A DNA stretch of 7,503 nt from Deltaproteobacteria bacterium. Its GTDB lineage: Bacteria > Desulfobacterota > Desulfobulbia > Desulfobulbales > BM004. The DNA lies in assembly GCA_019312985.1 (NCBI GenBank), contig JAFDCC010000137.1, forward strand, positions 1-7,503, read 5' to 3'. Of the stretch, positions 1 to 7,062 are shown piece by piece. The translations under genes and the position numbers were made by a program. The stretch's first letter is position 1. Every line of letters begins with the position of its first letter. The notes under the pieces were generated by a model. That model had not been told where the DNA came from. It saw only the letters and a list, made by a program, of their open reading frames with translations, and ran no database searches.

Positions 1-13
1 CAGTTATCATCAT

Positions 14-43
14 CTAATACTCATACTTCAAAAAGAGTGTCAA
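14..43 (-). promoter_or_regulatory. Candidate sigma-70-type promoter pointing out of the left edge
   Basis: On the minus strand a perfect TTGACA (38-43) is followed after 18 bases by TATTAG (14-19), which matches four of six bases of the TATAAT box. The surroundings are AT-rich compared with the rest of the window. It would drive a minus-strand gene beginning left of position 1, downstream of trmFO. This rests on sequence match alone. One perfect hexamer in AT-rich DNA can occur by chance, and the gene it would serve is not visible. Confidence 0.33.
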
Positions 44-107
44 CAAAAAACAGGGTTTTAAAGGCGGCCCCTGGATGAAAGGGCCTGTCGGACCTGTCCT
101 TTATCTG

Positions 108-148
108 CCTTCCCGGCAAAACCAGGCAAGACCCCTCCTGCCGGAAGG
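108..148. repeat. Imperfect inverted repeat (stem-loop) in the trmFO 3' flank
   Basis: CCTTCCCGGCA (108-118) pairs with TGCCGGAAGG (139-148). This gives about ten base pairs with one bulged C around a 20-base loop, and the stem could extend slightly through G-U pairs. No T-run follows on either strand, so it is not a standard intrinsic terminator. It may be a structured 3' RNA end, a REP-like palindrome, or chance in GC-rich DNA. No second copy is present in the window. Confidence 0.4.
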
Positions 149-202
149 TGCCATTGCCCCGGTATAACTTTCCGATATTGCCTTACCAGGTAAAACTCCT
201 GT

Positions 203-228
203 AAAAACTGTTTAATGAAAAAAAACAG
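203..228 (-). terminator. Possible weak intrinsic terminator after trmFO
   Basis: Immediately after the trmFO TAG stop, the minus strand reads CTGTTT, a nine-base AT-rich loop, AAACAG, then five T residues (stem arms 223-228 and 208-213, T-run 203-207). Position and order fit an intrinsic terminator. The stem is only six base pairs and poor in GC, so it would be weak or could be coincidence. Confidence 0.35.
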
Positions 229-1560
229 CTAGATGCTGATTGCAGCCTGCCATTGCTCCAGGGCCTGCAGGGCCCGGGCGGCATAGCGTTCACCGCGAAA
301 TTTTTTCGGTACTTTCCCGGGCAGTTTCGGAAAGAGGCCGAAGTTGATATTGGATGGCTGAAAACGGTCGGGATCGGTGCCGGTGAGGTGGGAGATCAGG
401 GAGCCGAGAGCCGTTTCCCGGGGCGGAACAACCGGTGTTTTTCCGGCTGCCAGGCGGGCCCCGTTTATGCCGGCAAGGAGACCCATTGCCGTCGACTCGA
501 CATACCCTTCAACGCCGGAGAGCTGCCCGGCCACGAACAGGTCGGGCCGTTTTTTGACCTGCAGGCTCGGCTCCAGAAACTCGGGACCGCAGACAAAGGT
601 GTTGCGGTGGATGGAGCCGAGCCTCGTGAACGCAGCCCGCTCCATGCCGGGAATCAGCCTGAATACCCTTTGCTGTTCGCGGTAGGTGAGCTTGGTCTGG
701 AACCCCACCATATTGTAGTGGGTCCCCTCCCTGTTTTCCATGCGGAGCTGGACCACGGCGTAGGGTTCCCTGCCGCTGCGGGGGTCGATCAGGCCCACCG
801 GTTTCATGGGGCCGAAGCGCAGGGTGTCGGGGCCGCGCTCCAGCATGACCTCGACGGGCAGGCACCCCTCGAAATACTTCTTTTTCTCAAAGCTCTTCAG
901 CGGCACCTTTTCGGCCGAGCGAAGGGCGTCGATAAACCTTTCATACTCTTCCCTGTCCATGGGGCAGTTGAGGTAGTCGCCCGGCCCGGCATCGTAGCGA
1001 GAGGCCCGGAAAATAATGGTACGGTCAAGGGATTCCGCCTCAACGATCGGTGCGATGGCATCGTAGAAGGCGAGATGTTCCCTGCCGCTGAGCCGGGCGA
1101 TAGAGTCGGCCAGGGCATCGGAGGTGAGCGGCCCGGTGGCAAGAATTGCGGCACCGCCCGGCGGCAGTCTTGCCGGCAGTTCTTTAACCTCCTCGCGGAT
1201 GATGTGTATATTGTCCGCTGCCTCGATTCGTGCCGTGATGCAGCGGGCGAATGCTTCCCGGTCCACCGCCAGGGCCTTGCCGGCCGGCACGCGGGTCTGC
1301 GCCGCCGCCTCCATGATCAGCGACCCCAACCGCTGTATCTCTTCTTTCAGGAGTCCCACCGCCGAATCGGTGCTGCTGGCGCGCAGCGAGTTGCTGCAGA
1401 CCAGTTCCGCCAGCAGGGGCGACCTGTGGGCCGGGCTGAAGACCAGCGGTTTCATCTCATAGAGAATGCAGCGGCAGCCGCATTTTGCTGCCTGCCATGC
1501 CGCCTCGCAGCCGGCGAGGCCGCCGCCGATGACTGTCAGTTGTCCGGGAAAAGAGAGCAT
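229..1560 (-). CDS. trmFO: TrmFO, methylenetetrahydrofolate-tRNA-(uracil-5-)-methyltransferase
   Basis: The cytoplasmic FAD- and folate-dependent enzyme that makes 5-methyluridine at position 54 of the tRNA T-loop, with methylenetetrahydrofolate as carbon donor. The 443 residues match the usual 430-450. Visible motifs are the N-terminal FAD-binding [12 protein letters not shown] (12-23), ELVCSNSLR with Cys55, [10 protein letters not shown] with Cys233, and [12 protein letters not shown] (345-356). NFGLFP (406-411) lies in the conserved C-terminal part. Cys55 and Cys233 correspond to the two catalytic cysteines known in the Bacillus subtilis enzyme (Cys53 and Cys226). The length and these motifs separate it from the larger paralogue MnmG. 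The ATG at 1560 is the first start after the mutL stop and lies just before the conserved QLTVIGGG. No Shine-Dalgarno sequence is seen ahead of it. The gene follows mutL by 54 bases on the same strand, so it is probably co-transcribed. Confidence 0.97.
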   Translation of the reverse strand: MLSFPGQLTVIGGGLAGCEAAWQAAKCGCRCILYEMKPLVFSPAHRSPLLAELVCSNSLRASSTDSAVGLLKEEIQRLGSLIMEAAAQTRVPAGKALAVDREAFARCITARIEAADNIHIIREEVKELPARLPPGGAAILATGPLTSDALADSIARLSGREHLAFYDAIAPIVEAESLDRTIIFRASRYDAGPGDYLNCPMDREEYERFIDALRSAEKVPLKSFEKKKYFEGCLPVEVMLERGPDTLRFGPMKPVGLIDPRSGREPYAVVQLRMENREGTHYNMVGFQTKLTYREQQRVFRLIPGMERAAFTRLGSIHRNTFVCGPEFLEPSLQVKKRPDLFVAGQLSGVEGYVESTAMGLLAGINGARLAAGKTPVVPPRETALGSLISHLTGTDPDRFQPSNINFGLFPKLPGKVPKKFRGERYAARALQALEQWQAAISI

Positions 1561-1614
1561 AGACCGTTTAGAAAGAGGGTGGGAATCACCAAACCATGGC
1601 CAAGGTTTGCAAGG

Positions 1615-3537
1615 TCAGGTGCGGTGAAACCATTTTTTAATATCGGCGGCCGAGAACAATCGGACCACGGGCCTGCCATGGGGACAATGGGTGAAGGCAC
1701 TGCTCTCCTGCATAAGCTTGAGAAGTTCCTGTATCTCCAGTTTTTCCAGGCCCTGGCCCGCCTTGACCGCTGCCCTGCAGGCCATGGAGGAGAGGATGTC
1801 GTCGAGCCGCGTCGCATCACCCCGCCGCCGGCCGCCGCCGGAACAGTCCGGGGTAACAAAATCCAGCAGGATGCCGTTGACGATCTCCTCCGGGTCGAGG
1901 TGGCTCAGCACTGCCGGAACAGCCTTGACGACAGAGGAGGCGCCGCCGAATTCCTCGATATAAAGGCCGAGTCGTTGAAGTTCCTCCCGGTTGGCGGCAA
2001 GCGTCTCCCGGTATTCCGGGTTCAGCTCGAGCAGCTTCGGAAACAGCAGCTTCTGGCTTGTTATCTCCCGGGAGGCGAACTGCGCTTTCAGTTTTTCAAA
2101 AAGGATCCGCTCGTGGGCGGCATGCTGGTCAATCACCACCAGAAAAGTTTCACCTGCCCGGCGTGCCTCGCAGAGGAGGTACAGATCCATGAACTGGCCG
2201 ATGGGCTCGAGCGCTTCAATACCCGGCAGGGCGGCAGCGTCAGCCGGTGCTTCGCCATAGGAGGGAAGCGGTTCGCCAGCTGTAGCCCTTTTTCCCTCCC
2301 CCACTTGAGAAAAAAAGCTGGCAGGGGAAAAGGGAGCCGGGCCTTCGCCTGTGGCTGGAATTTCTGCGCCGGCAGCCGGCGCAGGTCCCGAATTCGTCCG
2401 GGGCAGCCTCTTTGTTTGCCCGGCCTGCAATGGTATGCCCGGCACCGCTTGTCCCGGACCGGCATCAGGCCGCCTTTTCTTGCTGCCGAAAATGAACCGC
2501 TGTGCATCCTGCTGATACGCTGCCATGCCCTTTCGGACCGCGGCGCTGATTTGTTCATGGACACGGTTGGGCTGCAGAAAGCGGATCTCCTGCTTCGTCG
2601 GGTGGACATTGACGTCAACCGTTTCGTAGGGAACCGTGACAAAGATCACCCCGGCCGCGCTGCGCCCTTTCATGAGAAAGCCGGAAAGACCCTCCCGGAC
2701 GGCGTGGGCCATCATCCTGTCCTTCACCGCCCGGTTGTTGACAAAAAGCTTCAGCCTCGCCGTTGCTCCGAAGGAGTTGTCCGGGGAGAGGAGAAAGCCG
2801 CAGACATTGATCCCCTCAGCCGGGGTCCACATCTTCTCCGGGTCGCCGACAACGATGAGGGATTCATCCCTGTTCCCGGCGTAGAGGGTCCGGACCCTGT
2901 CTTTCAGGCTGTCGCTCCCGGCACTGCAGGCAAGGACCCGGCTGCCGTTGTGACTGTAAGTTATGCCGATCCGGTAATGGGCAAGGGCATAGTTTTTTAT
3001 GATTTCCTCAATATGAAACAGTTCGGTGCGGCTGCTCTTCAAAAATTTTTTCCGGGCCGGCAGGTTGCCGAACAGGTCGCGCACCTCCAGCACCGTCCCC
3101 CTGTTGCAGCCGGTCTCGTGGACCTTCAACAGCCTGCCGTAGCGCACCTCGACACGGGTCCCCAGCACCTCGTTTGCGCTCCGGGTGGTAATCGTCATCC
3201 TGGCCACCGAGGCAATGCTCGGTATGGCCTCGCCCCTGAAACCGAGGCTTTTGATGGCATCGAGCCTGCTCCCGGCACTGCCGGGTGCTTCCGTCAGTTT
3301 GCTCGTGGCATGGCGCTCGAGGCAGAGAAGCGCGTCATCGGGCCCCATGCCGGTGCCGTCATCAACGACCCTGATAAGCTTTGTGCCGCTGCCCTCGACT
3401 TCGATCTGCACTTGCCCGGCCCCGGCATCTATGGCATTTTCCAGGAGTTCCTTCACCACGGAGGCCGGGCGTTCAATCACCTCGCCGGCGGCTATCTGGT
3501 TGGCGAGGTGTTCTGAGAGAATTTTAATTCTGGACAC
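1615..3537 (-). CDS. mutL: DNA mismatch repair protein MutL (endonuclease type)
   Basis: The mismatch-repair ATPase that couples MutS recognition to strand incision. It has 640 residues from the chosen GTG. The N-terminal GHKL ATPase shows IAAGEVIERPASVVKELLEN (15-34), DDGTGM (59-64), RHATSK (75-80) and GFRGEAI (99-105), then VDVNVHPTKQEIRF (307-320). A Pro/Ala-rich linker spans about 350-440. The C-terminal dimerisation domain carries the metal-binding nuclease motif DQHAAHERILFE (470-481), ACRAAVKAG (586-594) and CPHGRP (618-623). QKLLFP (495-500) resembles a beta-clamp-binding motif. These indicate a MutL that nicks DNA itself, as in bacteria lacking MutH. The frame stays open upstream to a GTG at 3609, with an ATG at 3588. 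The GTG at 3537 fits best: it starts at the conserved SRIKILSEHLANQ and has GGAG five bases upstream. The extra 24 residues look non-conserved. Confidence 0.97.
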   Translation of the reverse strand: MSRIKILSEHLANQIAAGEVIERPASVVKELLENAIDAGAGQVQIEVEGSGTKLIRVVDDGTGMGPDDALLCLERHATSKLTEAPGSAGSRLDAIKSLGFRGEAIPSIASVARMTITTRSANEVLGTRVEVRYGRLLKVHETGCNRGTVLEVRDLFGNLPARKKFLKSSRTELFHIEEIIKNYALAHYRIGITYSHNGSRVLACSAGSDSLKDRVRTLYAGNRDESLIVVGDPEKMWTPAEGINVCGFLLSPDNSFGATARLKLFVNNRAVKDRMMAHAVREGLSGFLMKGRSAAGVIFVTVPYETVDVNVHPTKQEIRFLQPNRVHEQISAAVRKGMAAYQQDAQRFIFGSKKRRPDAGPGQAVPGIPLQAGQTKRLPRTNSGPAPAAGAEIPATGEGPAPFSPASFFSQVGEGKRATAGEPLPSYGEAPADAAALPGIEALEPIGQFMDLYLLCEARRAGETFLVVIDQHAAHERILFEKLKAQFASREITSQKLLFPKLLELNPEYRETLAANREELQRLGLYIEEFGGASSVVKAVPAVLSHLDPEEIVNGILLDFVTPDCSGGGRRRGDATRLDDILSSMACRAAVKAGQGLEKLEIQELLKLMQESSAFTHCPHGRPVVRLFSAADIKKWFHRT

Positions 3538-3652
3538 GGGGTCTCCGGGCAGAGGATTATGATTGTTGTTTGTATTCCGGAACGGCATGCGGTAAATAAA
3601 CCGCAGCACGTAACATTACACCACAAATTTTGACCTTACAAGTTTAGCGGCA
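3538..3652. promoter_or_regulatory. Divergent promoter region between mutL and the PBP gene
   Basis: These 115 bases separate two genes transcribed away from each other and must hold at least one promoter. The AT-richer half is 3590-3645. A weak minus-strand candidate for mutL is TTGTAA (3636-3641), 17 bases, then TAATGT (3613-3618). Transcription from there would start near 3606, below the upstream GTG at 3609, which agrees with the internal mutL start. I see no convincing plus-strand promoter for the PBP gene. A short inverted repeat, GTAA-CA-TTAC (3610-3619), is too small to call an operator. Confidence 0.4.
3543..3546 (-). promoter_or_regulatory. Ribosome binding site deciding the mutL GTG start
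   Basis: GGAG on the minus strand lies five bases before the GTG at 3537. It supports that codon over the upstream GTG (3609) and ATG (3588), neither of which has an evident Shine-Dalgarno sequence in front. The alternative starts would add a 24- or 17-residue Asn-rich extension ahead of the conserved MutL N-terminus. Confidence 0.55.
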
Positions 3653-5572
3653 ATGGCACAAAAGAGCCCGTCCCAGAGCAACAGGAAAAAAGCGCCGGCA
3701 TCCGGCAGCACGGACTCTGCCGGCAGGAACAGGGGGAACCGGGCCGGGAAGAAGCGATCGTCCTGGAACCACCTCCACTGCATCTCGTTCCTCCTGTTCC
3801 TCGCCGCTCTCCTCACCCTTTTTGCCGGCCTGGTCCTCGCCCTTTTTGCCCTGCTTGACGTTCCGAGGATCCAGTCGATCCACGATTACGCCCCGAAGAT
3901 GACGACAAGAATCCTTGCCGCTGACCGGGAGGTGGCGGCGGAGATCTTTCAGGAGAACCGGAGGGTCGTCTCCCTCGATACGATGGGGCCGCTGCTGCCG
4001 CAGGCCTTTGTGGCGGCGGAGGACGCCCGTTTTTACGGGCATCCCGGGGTCGATCTCCTGTCCGTCTTCCGGGCCCTTTTCCGGAATATCCGGGCCGGGG
4101 CAAGGGCCCAGGGCGGCAGCACCATTACGCAGCAGGTGACCCGCTCCCTGCTGCTGTCGCGTAAAAAGATTTATTCCCGCAAGATCAGGGAAGCGATCCT
4201 TGCCTACCGTATTGACTCGATGCTGAGCAAGGATGAGATCCTCGCCATCTACCTGAACCAGATATACCTGGGGGAGGGGGCCCACGGGGTGGCGGCGGCG
4301 GCCCGCACCTATTTCAACAAACCGGTGCAACGGCTGAGCCTGGGCCAGATGGCGCTGCTGGCCGGCCTGCCCCAGGCGCCCAGCCGCTATTCCCCGTTTC
4401 GGGACATGCCATCAGCCAGAAAGCGGCAGGCTTATGTGCTGAACAGGATGGCAGAGGAGGGCTACATTACGCCGGAAGCAGCCCGCCGGGCCCATGATGA
4501 GCCCCTGGCACTGGAGCGCGCCCCCGAACCAGTCTTTCCCGGCGCGGCATACTACCTCCAGCAGGTGCAGAATTACGTCCGGGAAAAATATGGGCAGGAG
4601 ATGCTGGCCACCGGCGGCCTCACCATTTACACCTTCCTTGATCGCAGGCTGCAGCAGGAGGCCGCCGCCGCGGTGCGGCGGGGGTTGGCGGCCCGGCCTT
4701 TTCCGACGCAGGAGGGGCAGGCGGTCCAGGGTTCCATGGTGGTGATGGAGCCCCGGACAGGCAGGGTGCGGGCCGTGGTCGGCGGTACTTCTTTTGCCGA
4801 AAGCCAGTTTGACCGGGCTCTCCAGGCACGGCGGCAGCCGGGTTCCGTCTTCAAGCCCGTCGTTTTTGCCGCTGCCCTGGAACACGGTTTCCGGCCCGAT
4901 TCGATCCTTCTCGACGAGGCGTTGACCCTGCCGGGCGCAAGCCGCAGCACCCCCTGGGAGCCGAAGAATTTTGACAACAGCTATAACGGCCCGACGACGC
5001 TTGCCGATGGCCTTGTCCATTCCCGCAACATAGTGGCCGTCAGGCTTCTGCAGGAAATCGGCATTGAGCGGGCGGTCAGCATGGCGGCGAAACTTGGCAT
5101 CCGCTCTGCCCTGAAAACAGACCTGACCCTGGCCCTGGGTTCTTCCGGCGTCTCGCTTCTGGAAATGACCGCAGCCTACAGCGCCTTTGCCAACCGGGGG
5201 CGTTACAGCCCGCCGCTCTTCATCGACAGGATCGTTGACCGGCACGGCAATATCCTTGAGGAAAATTCGCCGCAAAAGGTGGCGGCCATGTCGGAGAAAA
5301 CCGCCGCCCGGATGGACCGGATGCTGCAGGAGGTCATAAGCCGGGGCACGGGCCGGAGGGCGGCGGGCCTGCGACAGGGGGCCGCCGGCAAGACCGGCAC
5401 CACGGACAACAATATTGATGCCTGGTTCATCGGCTATGCTGGCGACCTGCTTGCCGGCGTCTGGGTCGGTTATGACCGCAACTATACCCTCGGAAAAGAC
5501 GGTTCCGGCGGCCGGGTGGCGGCGCCGATCTGGCTTGACTTCATGGGGCGGGCCGCAGCAGGAGGGAACTAA
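3653..5572 (+). CDS. Bifunctional class A penicillin-binding protein (PBP1A family)
   Basis: A peptidoglycan polymerase and cross-linking enzyme anchored in the inner membrane, acting in the periplasm. The 639 residues show a basic, low-complexity cytoplasmic tail (1-40) and one membrane segment (about 42-69). The GT51 glycosyltransferase has EDARFYGHPG (123-132, likely catalytic Glu123), GGSTITQQ (154-161), RKIRE (176-180) and EILAIYLNQIYLG (195-207). The transpeptidase has SVFK (398-401, acylated Ser398), SRN (457-459) and KTG (580-582). All key residues of both domains are present. It is clearly shorter than E. coli PBP1a (about 850 residues) and has little room for an accessory domain between the two catalytic ones, nor any C-terminal extension. 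The family identity is secure, but which numbered PBP it matches is not, so no symbol is given. The ATG at 3653 lacks a visible Shine-Dalgarno sequence. It stands alone on the plus strand, divergent from mutL and convergent with der. Confidence 0.96.
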   Translation: MAQKSPSQSNRKKAPASGSTDSAGRNRGNRAGKKRSSWNHLHCISFLLFLAALLTLFAGLVLALFALLDVPRIQSIHDYAPKMTTRILAADREVAAEIFQENRRVVSLDTMGPLLPQAFVAAEDARFYGHPGVDLLSVFRALFRNIRAGARAQGGSTITQQVTRSLLLSRKKIYSRKIREAILAYRIDSMLSKDEILAIYLNQIYLGEGAHGVAAAARTYFNKPVQRLSLGQMALLAGLPQAPSRYSPFRDMPSARKRQAYVLNRMAEEGYITPEAARRAHDEPLALERAPEPVFPGAAYYLQQVQNYVREKYGQEMLATGGLTIYTFLDRRLQQEAAAAVRRGLAARPFPTQEGQAVQGSMVVMEPRTGRVRAVVGGTSFAESQFDRALQARRQPGSVFKPVVFAAALEHGFRPDSILLDEALTLPGASRSTPWEPKNFDNSYNGPTTLADGLVHSRNIVAVRLLQEIGIERAVSMAAKLGIRSALKTDLTLALGSSGVSLLEMTAAYSAFANRGRYSPPLFIDRIVDRHGNILEENSPQKVAAMSEKTAARMDRMLQEVISRGTGRRAAGLRQGAAGKTGTTDNNIDAWFIGYAGDLLAGVWVGYDRNYTLGKDGSGGRVAAPIWLDFMGRAAAGGN

Positions 5573-5617
5573 ATCAGCCTCGCGTTGCAGGCACGGTTCC
5601 GGGTCGGGTAACGGCTC

Positions 5618-7009
5618 TCAGAAGCTTATCGTTCGCCGTTTCCGTTCCCGGAAGACGATTTTGACAGGGGTTTTATCAAGTCCCAACCCCTTGCGGAAAC
5701 TGTTGACCAGGTAACGGTGGTAGGAGAAGTGGATTTCTTTGGGGTAGTTGGTGACAATGGCAAAGGTGGGCGGCCGGCTCGCAATCTGGGTGGTGTAGAG
5801 AAGCTTTATGCGGCGGCCCCGGTGCAGTGAGGGGGAGTGTGCCTCCACCGCAGCCCGGAGGAGCCGGTTGAGCCGGTTGGTGGGAAAGGTGCGGCAGAAC
5901 TGTTCGTGGACGGCGGCAACGGTTGGCAGGAGCTTTTTCACTCCCCGTCCGGTCAGGGCGGAAAGGGACAGGACAGGGGCAAAGGAGACAAACTGCGTCG
6001 CCATTGCGACTTCAGCCATTATCCTTTTTTGGGCCGCCGGCTCGGCCGTGACCAGGTCCCACTTGTTGACCACGAGAATGCACCCTTTGCCCTGCTCCTG
6101 GGTGTAGCCGATCACCCTGCTGTCCTGCTCGGTAATGCCCTCCTCGGCGCTGATCAGGATGAGGGCGACATCACATCGCTCCAGGGCGGCAAGGGCCTTG
6201 ATGATGCTGAACTTTTCAAGCTTTTCCCGGACTTTGCCCTTGCGCCTGATGCCGGCCGTGTCGATCAGCAGGTAATTTCTGCTGTTTACCGTCAGTACCG
6301 TATCGATGGAGTCCCGGGTGGTGCCGGGAATATCCGAAACCACCATGCGTTCTTCCCCGAGCAGCCGGTTCACCAGGGATGATTTTCCGACGTTTGGCCT
6401 GCCGAAAACGGCGATGCGGATTACATCGTCGTGCTGCAGCGCGCTTTCCTGCCGCTGCGGCAACCGGCCGGCAAGGTCGTCCAGCAGCGTCCGGACCCCG
6501 TAGCCGTGCTCGGCCGAGATGGGCCAGAGCAGCTCTATTCCCAGTTCGTAAAAGGGCGGCAGCAGGGTAGGCTCCAGCTCTTCGCCGTCGATCTTGTTGA
6601 CGACAAAGTAGACCGGTTTGTCGCTCTTGCGGAGCAGGGCCGTGACCTCAAAATCGGCCGGTGTGACGCCCTCCCTGCCGTCCAGAAGAAAGAGGAGGAC
6701 ATCCGCCTCGGCAACGGCCTGCAGCGTCTGCTCCTGGATGGAGCCGGCCATGACATCTCCGTCCTTCTCCGGCCGGCCCGGTTTTTCTATGCCGCCGGTA
6801 TCAACGAGAATAAAGCTGCGCTCCTCCCAGTCGACCCGTTCGTACTGCCGGTCGCGGGTCACGCCCGGGGTCGGGTCGACAATGGCCTTGCGGGATTTGG
6901 TAATGCGGTTGAACAGGGTCGACTTTCCGGCGTTCGGCCTGCCGATCAGGGCGACAATGGGAGCTTCCAGCCTGCCCGGTTTCCCGTGGTATGTTTTTAT
7001 TTCACTCAT
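5618..7009 (-). CDS. der: Ribosome biogenesis GTPase Der (EngA)
   Basis: An essential double GTPase that assists 50S subunit assembly in the cytoplasm. It has 463 residues from the ATG at 7009. The first G domain shows GRPNAGKS (23-30), DTGG (70-73), NKID (138-141) and SAE (165-167). The second shows GRPNVGKS (203-210), DTAG (250-253), NKWD (315-318) and SAL (350-352). The C-terminal KH-like domain spans about 365-455 and ends in a basic tail. The two tandem G domains plus KH domain are diagnostic. The first P-loop has Ala where Val is more usual, which should be tolerated. A GTG two codons upstream (7015) is an alternative start; neither has a clear Shine-Dalgarno sequence. It lies 49 bases downstream of the kinase gene on the same strand and is probably co-transcribed. 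The gap holds a mini-ORF that may couple their translation. Confidence 0.97.
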   Translation of the reverse strand: MSEIKTYHGKPGRLEAPIVALIGRPNAGKSTLFNRITKSRKAIVDPTPGVTRDRQYERVDWEERSFILVDTGGIEKPGRPEKDGDVMAGSIQEQTLQAVAEADVLLFLLDGREGVTPADFEVTALLRKSDKPVYFVVNKIDGEELEPTLLPPFYELGIELLWPISAEHGYGVRTLLDDLAGRLPQRQESALQHDDVIRIAVFGRPNVGKSSLVNRLLGEERMVVSDIPGTTRDSIDTVLTVNSRNYLLIDTAGIRRKGKVREKLEKFSIIKALAALERCDVALILISAEEGITEQDSRVIGYTQEQGKGCILVVNKWDLVTAEPAAQKRIMAEVAMATQFVSFAPVLSLSALTGRGVKKLLPTVAAVHEQFCRTFPTNRLNRLLRAAVEAHSPSLHRGRRIKLLYTTQIASRPPTFAIVTNYPKEIHFSYHRYLVNSFRKGLGLDKTPVKIVFRERKRRTISF

Positions 7010-7011
7010 CT

Positions 7012-7062
7012 TCACAAATGTAATCTATTTCGCAAATCTCTGCAGAAAGCGGCCGTCCTCAT
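7012..7062 (-). CDS. Putative 16-codon mini-ORF linking the kinase gene and der
   Basis: An ATG at 7062 overlaps the kinase TGA stop as ATGA and opens 16 codons (MRTAAFCRDLRNRLHL). They end in a TGA at 7012-7014, two bases before the der ATG and overlapping the alternative der GTG. GGAAAGG lies five bases ahead of the mini-ORF ATG and could act as a ribosome binding site, whereas der has no clear one. This arrangement would suit translational coupling. It has no recognisable domain, and chance is quite possible for so short a frame. Confidence 0.25.
   Translation of the reverse strand: MRTAAFCRDLRNRLHL

Larger units (their letters stand above)
1..228. other. Non-coding region downstream of trmFO
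   Basis: No credible gene is seen on either strand. The first 60 bases are AT-rich and the rest is GC-rich. It holds a candidate leftward promoter (14-43), a short GGCCC/GGGCC inverted repeat (66-70 with 81-85), a direct repeat of CCTGTC (84-89 and 93-98), an imperfect inverted repeat (108-148) and a possible weak terminator (203-228). The GGCCC hairpin is followed on the minus strand only by an interrupted T stretch, so it is at best a second weak terminator. Confidence 0.6.

Noticed and set aside
75..167. A 30-codon plus-strand ORF in the left intergenic region
   Set aside because: It has no ribosome binding site or recognisable feature and overlaps the inverted repeat; frames this short are expected by chance.
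164..169. TATAAC as a plus-strand -10 box
   Set aside because: No acceptable -35 hexamer lies 16-18 bases upstream and there is no plus-strand gene to serve.
1615..1617. Readthrough or selenocysteine at the mutL TGA producing a MutL-TrmFO fusion
   Set aside because: The frames match across 18 open codons, but MutL ends normally after its conserved C-terminus, no SECIS-like hairpin is evident after the TGA, and one in three neighbours share a frame by chance.
253..3516. A 1087-codon open frame on the plus strand, antisense to trmFO and mutL
   Set aside because: Its codon boundaries coincide with those of trmFO and mutL on the other strand, which share one register. Stops in such a frame need TTA, CTA or TCA codons in the real genes, and these are rare in this GC-rich DNA. 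The frame therefore stays open by codon bias, even through the short gap. Its product shows no recognisable domain.
3644..5275. Minus-strand open frames of 228 and 287 codons opposite the PBP gene
   Set aside because: The 287-codon frame (4412-5275) is exactly codon-aligned with the PBP gene, and both have the composition expected of reverse reads of a GC-rich gene. The PBP carries every catalytic motif, so these are shadows.
5640..5653. TTCCG/CGGAA hairpin just inside the der 3' end, as a terminator for the PBP gene
   Set aside because: The stem is only five base pairs and the T-rich stretch starts several bases later, so it does not meet the usual form of an intrinsic terminator.
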